From: Gentiana macrophylla
Lineage: Eukaryota > Streptophyta > Magnoliopsida > Gentianales > Gentianaceae
DNA length: 64,000 bases
Assembly: GCA_026214975.1 (NCBI GenBank)
Contig: CM047805.1
Location: 61,620,834 to 61,684,833 of the forward strand
Reading direction: 5' to 3'
Below are positions 57,725 through 64,000 of this stretch, in pieces (within the stretch, counting starts at the first letter, position 1; each line of letters starts with the position of its first letter). The notes under the pieces are model-generated. The model did not search any database, was not told where the DNA came from, and saw only the letters and a list, made by a program, of their open reading frames with translations. Both the position numbers and the translations under genes were made by a program.

Positions 57725-59112
57725 CCCAGTGTTAGGAACATTTTATTATGTTTTGATGATGGCCATACTAGCTGTTATAGCAAGCCTGAAATAAGTTAGA
57801 ATTCTCTGTATAAGTCTTTACTTAGAGTCCGACATGTTGTATAAGTTGAGTCGACAAGTATTGTACTAGTTGGTAGGACGGCAAAGTGAAAATGCACATT
57901 CGGCAGAGTAAAGCCACCAAGCACCAAAGAGAGATACAGAGAGAAGGATTATGATCGACTTATAACCAAGGAAGTCTGTGATGACCTTGGATAAGTCTAA
58001 GTTATGTTTCAAGTGATGAAACTCAATATTCCACCCAAATCAAGGATCAATGAAGTATAAAGATTCTCATGAAACTAAAGCAAAGAAGAAAACAAAGAAT
58101 CGGCCGAGTACACCGATCGCCGCAAAGAGAAAACAAACGGGCGAAGAAAGAACTAACGGCTAAGTCGGAAGGCTCACTCCACCGTTCTACTGACGGGTGA
58201 AGAGACACTTACAAGATCAGATTTAATATACATTGAAGATTCAGCAGATCATGCATTAAATGCACAATCATTAAAGGATCAATCAAGGACGGATTTTCTG
58301 CTATACATTTGAAAGAAGAATCCGATCACTGAAATCAAGGAGAATACAATTAAGGGGGAATCAAGAATAAAATCAAGGATTATTCCCTCATTAATATAGC
58401 CAACGGACGGAATTTCAAAATCAAGGCTATAAATAGAAGGCATTGACAAAAAAAAGGATAACGATTAAAAAGAAAGAAAAGCAGAAACTCTGTCAATTAG
58501 AAAAGCCTTCTCTCAACTTACAAGGATACATCTAGTGATCAACTCAAACATCGAACTACAAAGTCATATTCGCACTGAGATTGATCAAGCAAGTGCGTGA
58601 ATCACATTCACATCAAATCAAGCAAATCGAATCGAGGCAATCTGAGAAGGAGTTGAAACTGTGATAGCTGTTGAAGGATTTTGATCTCAAGGAGCAGCAA
58701 AAGGAAGACTGAATCACTGAAGCTGTTGCAGTCAAGGAGTGATAGTCTTGTAGATTGTGAAGCTTGGGAAGCCAAGGACAATCATACTGTTGTATCTCGT
58801 GAAAACAATAGTGAATTCCTCCGATCATCACAGAGAAGAGTGGATTAAGGGATTACACCACCACGAACCACTATAAGCCTTGTGTCAATTTAATTTCTGC
58901 AATTTACTTTACAAAGACTTATTTAATTTGCCTACATCATAACACATATATCGTGATTGTCTAAACTCATTTGAAAACAACATAGTAAGAAGGGACTTAT
59001 CCGCTGCCCAAAAGCTTTTAAAACACAAGAAAAGTTTTTGAAACTCCACTATAGTCATTCACCCCCCCCCCCTCTGACTATAGTTTCACCCTTCTCTGGG
59101 ACCAACACCCAG
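57725..59112 (+). mobile_element. Solo LTR (SIRE-related) with target duplication CCCAG
   Basis: 57730-59107 (1378 bp) begins tgttaggaac and ends gggaccaaca, flanked by cccag on both sides (57725-57729, 59108-59112). It shares with the SIRE LTRs the start (actagctgttatag), a TATA box (58428-58435), the conserved block (58810-58877), an 11-C run (59062-59072) and the terminus, but is otherwise diverged. No internal sequence remains. It splits the Copia-3 integrase-RT linker. Confidence 0.93.
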
Positions 59113-60189
59113 TATCACCTGTGTCAACTGTCAAGTCCATTCCCGCCTCAACCGGAGGATCTGGAAAGGGTGGATCCCCGGTAGGAGAGGCATCGAACCC
59201 CTAATCTACTATGCCAACATCATCAAACAAAGGGTAAGGAAAGACAGAGGCTTCACTAGATGTCGGTTGAGAAAAAGGAAACACATGTTCGAAAAATTTA
59301 ACATCCCTAGAACCAAAGATCTCCTCCATATATAGGTCATACAAGGTCCATCCCTTCTTCGCAAATGGGTAACCAAGGAAAACACACTTACGACTCCGGC
59401 TAGCAAATTTATGAGTGTGACGATTATCGTGGCCGTAACATAAACATCCTAAAATTCAAAGAATTGAGAGGTCCGGTTTTTTCCCAAAAAGAGTCTCATA
59501 AGACGTCTTAAAATCCGAAACACTAGACGGTGTTCGGTTAATTACATAAGCTACAGCCATAACAAATTCCCCCCAAAACTTCAGCGGCAAATGTCCATCA
59601 AACCGTAATGCACGTGCAACATTAAGAATATGTTGATGTTTCCGTTCTACCCGACCGTTCTGTTGAGGAGTACTAACACAAGACGTTTCAAAACTGATAC
59701 CTTATTTACGAAAATAAGGAAGCAAAGGTCTAAATTATGTTCCATTATCACTGCGAACCCGTTTAATGGTAACCTCAAACTGACGAGAAACTAAAGCAAT
59801 GAAATCCAAGAAAGCAAATTCTACTTCCATTTTGTTCAATAATAACTAAATCCAAACCGAACGAGAATAGTCATCAACAATTGTCAAAAATTACGTCGCA
59901 CCACATGTCGAGGGTACACTATATGGCCCCCATAAATCACAATGTATCAACTCAAAAACACGACTAGCTTTATTCTCACTAATGGGAAAAGGTTCACGAG
60001 GCTTCTTAGCTCGAAAGCAGATATCATATCCATCTTTATGTAAATTTTTGGAAATAGAAATATTAGGAACCTGCTGAAGGACCTTTTCTGCTGGGTGTCC
60101 CAAACGCCGGTGCAATAAATCTACAAATTTCCCGAAATCAATAGCCAAAATCTGAACCTCTAGAACGCCCAAGAATAGAAAAATTCCAT
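59113..60189 (-). pseudogene. Copia-3 integrase
   Basis: 60172-59891 holds the zinc site and start of the core (LLHRRLGHPAEKVLQQ, ELIHCDLWGPYSVPS with the first catalytic Asp). 59890-59410 is decayed but follows integrase order. The part near 59450-59210 reads RKCVFLGYPFAKKGWTLYDL in its proper frame. Minus strand; upstream part replaced by SIRE-C. Stops and frameshifts throughout. Confidence 0.85.
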
Positions 60190-61888
60190 TGTTGGTCCCT
60201 TGGAAAGGCTAACACAAGTTTAGAGGGGGGTGAATAAACTTGTCACCAAAATTGCTCCCAAAAACTAAATCTTTAACCAGATTGAGTTCAACTAAAGCTT
60301 GTGTAGAGTTAAGCTAACTTAACTGAGTATAAGTCAATACTGACTTATCCTTAGTCTAGTTAACCGGCAGCGGATAAATTTTGCCTTTTAAAATAAGAGT
60401 TATCAGTTTATGTGCTGACTTACTTTCTCTGTTTGCTGAGTGTATGTACTAGATGAATGCAATAAATATGTGAGTAACAGAATGTAAATGCGTAAGGTAA
60501 ATGAAACAAGAGTTATAGAGGTTCCAGGTGGTGTAATCATGTCAATCCTCTCTTCCCCTGTGATGCGGAGGAAAATTCCTCTAGAACTTCTTTGAGATGG
60601 CCCGGTTACAAAAAATTCTAAACTGATAGTCCTTGACTAATCCATAGCTTCACTATCTAAACACTTGCAGAACAGGTAGAATGGTTGTTCTTCAATTGTT
60701 TGAAACACTGGTCCTTGGAGGGTTGAATTGCCTTTTCACCAGCTCATCACAAACACAGTCTTCCTGACTGCACTCAATTGTCCTTCACACCTCCTTGGTG
60801 TTTCACATTCTAAACCTTTGACAAAATCAAAGTTGAGACTTGAATCAATAACTATGATTCAATTGTGATTTGAGCTTTCCTTCTAGATATATAAGTTTAT
60901 GCGCGGCTCTGATTTCTCCAAATGATTTGATCTTGATCTTTCTTTTAAATCATATGAACACTTGAAGAAGTCTTGATCTTTCAATGAAAGGCTTAGAAGT
61001 AATTCTCTTGATTTACTTTCCCCCTTAGTTTGATGTTTCTTGGCTAGATAGATTCTTAGAATTCCCCTCCCCATGTTTCTTCTTGTGAAAGAAGTAGCCT
61101 ATTTATAGGGGTTTATCTAACTGTCAGATTATTTGAATTTGAATCTTTGAAGCCGTTAGTGGTCCTGCTTTCTTGCTTGTATGTTAATGTCAGAACGGAT
61201 AGATTATCCTCCAATCATATTGCTTGAACTACAACGGTTGGATTCTTCTTCCGTTTTACTTAAACATCGCCTCCAAACCGATTTATCAAAAACATTGTCG
61301 CTTCTCGCTTTAAGAGCATTAATCGAGTTTTACTCTTCTTCAAAATCTCAGTACTCAGTCTTTCATCTGATTATTATTGATCTAATCAGAGTTTCAAATC
61401 AATCAGCAATGACATCATTGTCCTTATGTGTCTTAGATCTCCATACAAGATCTACATAGTCAGTTCAGGTTATCACAGACTTTCCTAAAGTCTAACTTAT
61501 ATAGTCTTGACTTAGTCTTCATAAACTGAGTTTGAACCCTCAGTTCTTCTGCCTACTGAGTAAGTCAACTGTGTCTGTTCCCTCAGTGAACTTACCTATT
61601 ACAGATTTTCCTGGGTGCGCTCTGAGTCAGTTTTCCAGTTTCTTATAGAATCTCAGTTTACCTAACTTCAAGTTTCTCGTTTTCTCTGTTCTCAACCTAG
61701 AACTATTACAATGCTTGTCTGATTTACTTATACAAATATCAGACTCTATTAAATCCTATACATTGATATCTAGACATCTTTTTGCTTTGCACTATAACAG
61801 CTAGTTATGACACTTCATCAATAGGGTCTAAAAACAATAACTGAATAAGTGATGAATCATCATCAAAACGTAAATTTTATTTCCAACC
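60190..61888 (-). repeat. SIRE-C 3' LTR
   Basis: 1699 bp. Plus strand starts tgttggtccc and ends ttccaacc, where relatives end ttccaaca, so the terminal dinucleotide is mutated. A conserved block lies at 60513-60583 and a 6-G run near 60222. Confidence 0.92.
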
Positions 61889-62063
61889 ATTTCCCCTTTT
61901 TTGATGTTGTCATACCCTTCTTAAAAGCAATGCAAAAAGATAAAAAAAAAAAAATACAGTAAATAACACGACGAACTGAGAACCTGAGAATTTATTGATA
62001 ACTGAGTTACAGAGCTAGGTAACAAAATACAACATAATAAAAAGAGCTAAATGACAGCTTCTT
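61889..62063 (-). promoter_or_regulatory. SIRE-C polypurine tract and 3' UTR
   Basis: Minus strand aaaaaaggggaaat (61889-61902) precedes the LTR. The rest up to the ORF3 stop is non-coding and includes an A run near 61943. Confidence 0.8.
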
Positions 62064-64000
62064 TTACTTAACAGTTAAACTGAATTGATTGTCATAAGCC
62101 TCAGCAACATCCTTCATAGCATCATTTGCTGTAGTGCTTTTGATTCCATGGATGCTTGCCCATATGTTCCATGAATCAGACAAATTGTACTTAGTCTTGC
62201 ACTGGTGGCTATTTTTAATAGATTCTGAACAAACTCGGGTTCAGTCTTTTCAACCTTATTTGATGCTTTGTCTAGAATACCATCCTTTTCCCATTTTTTA
62301 AGTTTGTTCCATTAATGTGTGAAAATCTTTTGCATACATAGGAATGTTTCAAGATATTCTTGTCTTGATTCTTCTTCTCTGGCTGGTAGATCTTTGAATA
62401 TGTTGTAGAGATGAGAATCCAAGCCAAGTCTTTTCTCAGTTGGCTCTGAGTATTTAGCAATCAGCTCCGTCTCCTCATCAGTGAATTCTCCTCTTGCTTT
62501 CTTCAATTCAGTCACCTTATCATCAATGCTTCCAAGCACTTGTGGCATTTTAGTTGCATGTACTTTTAAGATATCAAAACTTTCCCCCTTATTGACATCA
62601 TCTTTATCAATCAGGCTCTTGATGTAAGCGTTCTGGTTCTGCTGAGTTGATGCCAAAATGGTTTGAGCTACAACTGAGTCCTTCATGCCATTTTCCATCA
62701 GGGTCATTTTATCAACCAGATTGTTGAGAATCCCTTCCCATCTTTCTTGGGTTTCATCTCTCCTTGCATCATTTTCAATGGTTGTTTTTCGAAGCTCAAT
62801 TAGAGTATTTTGACAGTTGCTAGTGACGATATCCATTTTCTTCTCCAGTTCGCTTCTTTCATTCTTGCTGGCCTCTAAAGATTTTAGAACTTTTCCAAAC
62901 AAACTGCTATCATCTCTCTGAATTCTGATTATCTCATTATGATAGAACTTAATGAGATCAACTTGAGTTGGTATATCTTTTGAGGTTCCAGCTTGTTGTG
63001 CACTGACTTTGCTTGTCTTAGCCTCAGTTGACTTAGCTTGCTTAAGAGGTGAGAGAACAACTTGCTTCAGTTTTTCCTTGTATTCTTCAGATCTTCTCAT
63101 TTCTTCAGACTATTTTCTAATTTCTTCCGGATTCGATTGATCCACATTTCTTGCTGGTGACATTTGCACGTTGAATTCATCATCTGATCCTTCACTAGCC
63201 ATGTCAGCTTCAGTTCTTGCTATTTCTTGCACAAATTTATCAGTAGGAGACTGATAACCTCCTTCTTCTTTGTCTTGTACATCAGATACAGTTCTAGAGC
63301 TAGAACTTCCACTTCTTTCCTCAGAATCACTAGAATCATCAGTATTCTGATCAGTTCCAGTTTTCTTTTCTTGCAAAGAGGCAAGAATCCCTTTTTATTA
63401 GTTGGGTTCTCCATGTGAATCATTATCATCATCATCATTCTTTTTGGAACTTTCACCAGCTGTAGTTTCCTTTCAGTAACTGTTTCTGATTAATGAGTAT
63501 CCATGATTTAAAAATTCATCGGTGTTGATCAGTTCAGATAGGTTGGCAATGTTGTAGAGATCAAATACCTATTTCTCAGTGACTTCCATTTCCACTAGCT
63601 GACTTCTTTGATTTGCTGTCATAGGTTCTCCAAAATCAGGTGAGGACTTAGATTGAGTAACAATTTCTTTATCTCCTCTTGAGATCTCCTGAGCAACTTT
63701 TAGAGTATATTTTCAGTTCTCACAACATCTTCAATTTGCATTGGGTCAGTTTTGCTGGCTTCTCCCTCAGCAGTGACTGATGATTCTTTTTCAATAGCTG
63801 AAACTGAGATTATTGGCTCAGTTTCCAAGTCTTTGTTACTAACAAGTTCTTCAGCAACTTGTTCTCGAGCTGGCTCAAGTTCTAGTTCAGTAACTGGTAC
63901 TTCTTTCAGTGTGGATCCATGGATTTCTTCTTCATTGACCAGCTCATCCAAGTTCATGACTTCAGTGGGTCTCGATTCTACTTCAGCTCCTTTTTCTTCT
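62064..64000 (-). pseudogene. SIRE-C ORF3, C-terminal two thirds
   Basis: Runs in from the window edge. 63957-63700 is the acidic linker (EVPVTELELEP). 63376-63110 is a Ser/Asp-rich segment (GGYQSPTDKFVQEIARTEADM). 63100-62312 is a 262-aa stretch with coiled-coil character (KSLEASKNERSELEKKMDI), VVAQTILASTQQNQNAYIKSL and SEPTEKRLGLDSHLYNIF. The tail 62311-62064 ends near YDNQFSLTVK after frameshifts. Same module order as SIRE-NA ORF3 but less damaged. No known enzyme or membrane motif. Confidence 0.82.

Larger units (their letters stand above)
60190..64000 (-). mobile_element. SIRE-C: 3' part of a SIRE-type element, runs off the window
   Basis: Minus strand: ORF3 (62064-64000), PPT (61889-61902) and 3' LTR (60190-61888). 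Its left flank is tccat (60185-60189). The 5' half lies beyond the window, so whether it retains pol is unknown. Its ORF3 and LTR are closest to SIRE-NA. Confidence 0.9.

Noticed and set aside
1..64000. CRISPR arrays, tRNA or rRNA genes, prokaryotic operons
   Set aside because: No regularly spaced identical repeats with unique spacers, and no complete tRNA-like fold or rRNA text noticed. tRNA matches are limited to primer-binding sites.

Overview
The window is a block of nested transposable elements from a flowering-plant nuclear genome, most likely a eudicot with a large repeat-rich genome. The evidence is plant-type Ty1/copia, Ty3/gypsy Athila-like and L1-type LINE coding remnants, plant tRNA primer-binding sites (initiator Met type for copia, Asp type for Athila-like), plant TATA boxes of the TATAAATA kind, and base composition rich in A+T. 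I found no host protein gene, rRNA, tRNA or CRISPR array. Every coding piece belongs to a mobile element, and almost all are broken by stops or frameshifts.

Layout (names are mine). The oldest layer is SIRE-A, a minus-strand SIRE/Maximus-type copia element. Its gag-pol remnant is at 44312-48508 and its pol-ORF3 spacer and ORF3 start are at 36845-37242. The non-autonomous element Ath-NA2 (37243-44306, TSD CTAAC) sits in its spacer. A 5'-truncated LINE (minus strand) interrupts its ORF3 at about 36845. The LINE is cut into three pieces (35998-36844, 24304-25641, 12647-13752) by the coding Athila-like element Athila-1 (25647-35992, TSD ATTTC), by the pol-less SIRE-NA (13753-24303, TSD TATAG) and by a second non-autonomous Athila-like element, Ath-NA1 (before base 1 to 12646). 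Ath-NA1 carries a complete plus-strand copia, Copia-1 (1777-8448, TSD TGGCA). The 3' LTR of SIRE-NA carries an inverted solo LTR (14463-16201, TSD TGAAT). Nesting is therefore at least four deep.

Right of 48508 come the 3' end of a second copia with an LTR of about 1.9 kb (48509-50762), a plus-strand SIRE remnant with a long ORF3 and an LTR (SIRE-B, 50763-56393), pol fragments of a third copia (56394-60189) split by a solo LTR (57730-59107, TSD CCCAG), and the 3' LTR and ORF3 of another minus-strand SIRE (SIRE-C, 60190 to the window end).

Functionally the window holds autonomous-type machinery (gag, protease, integrase, RT, RNase H in Copia-1, Athila-1 and SIRE-A) beside derivatives that keep cis signals but have lost part or all of it. 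Ath-NA1 and Ath-NA2 keep LTR, PBS, PPT and 3' UTR of the Athila-like type but no protein genes. SIRE-NA keeps LTRs, PBS, PPT, a gag remnant and ORF3 but has lost the whole protease-to-RNase H block. The least described content is ORF3 of the SIRE elements: a long non-enzymatic protein with a conserved N-terminal domain and exchangeable C-terminal modules. In the two copies whose upstream region is visible, the ATG is preceded by an ACGTGG motif (about 217 bp) and a TATA box (60-93 bp), suggesting an internal promoter.
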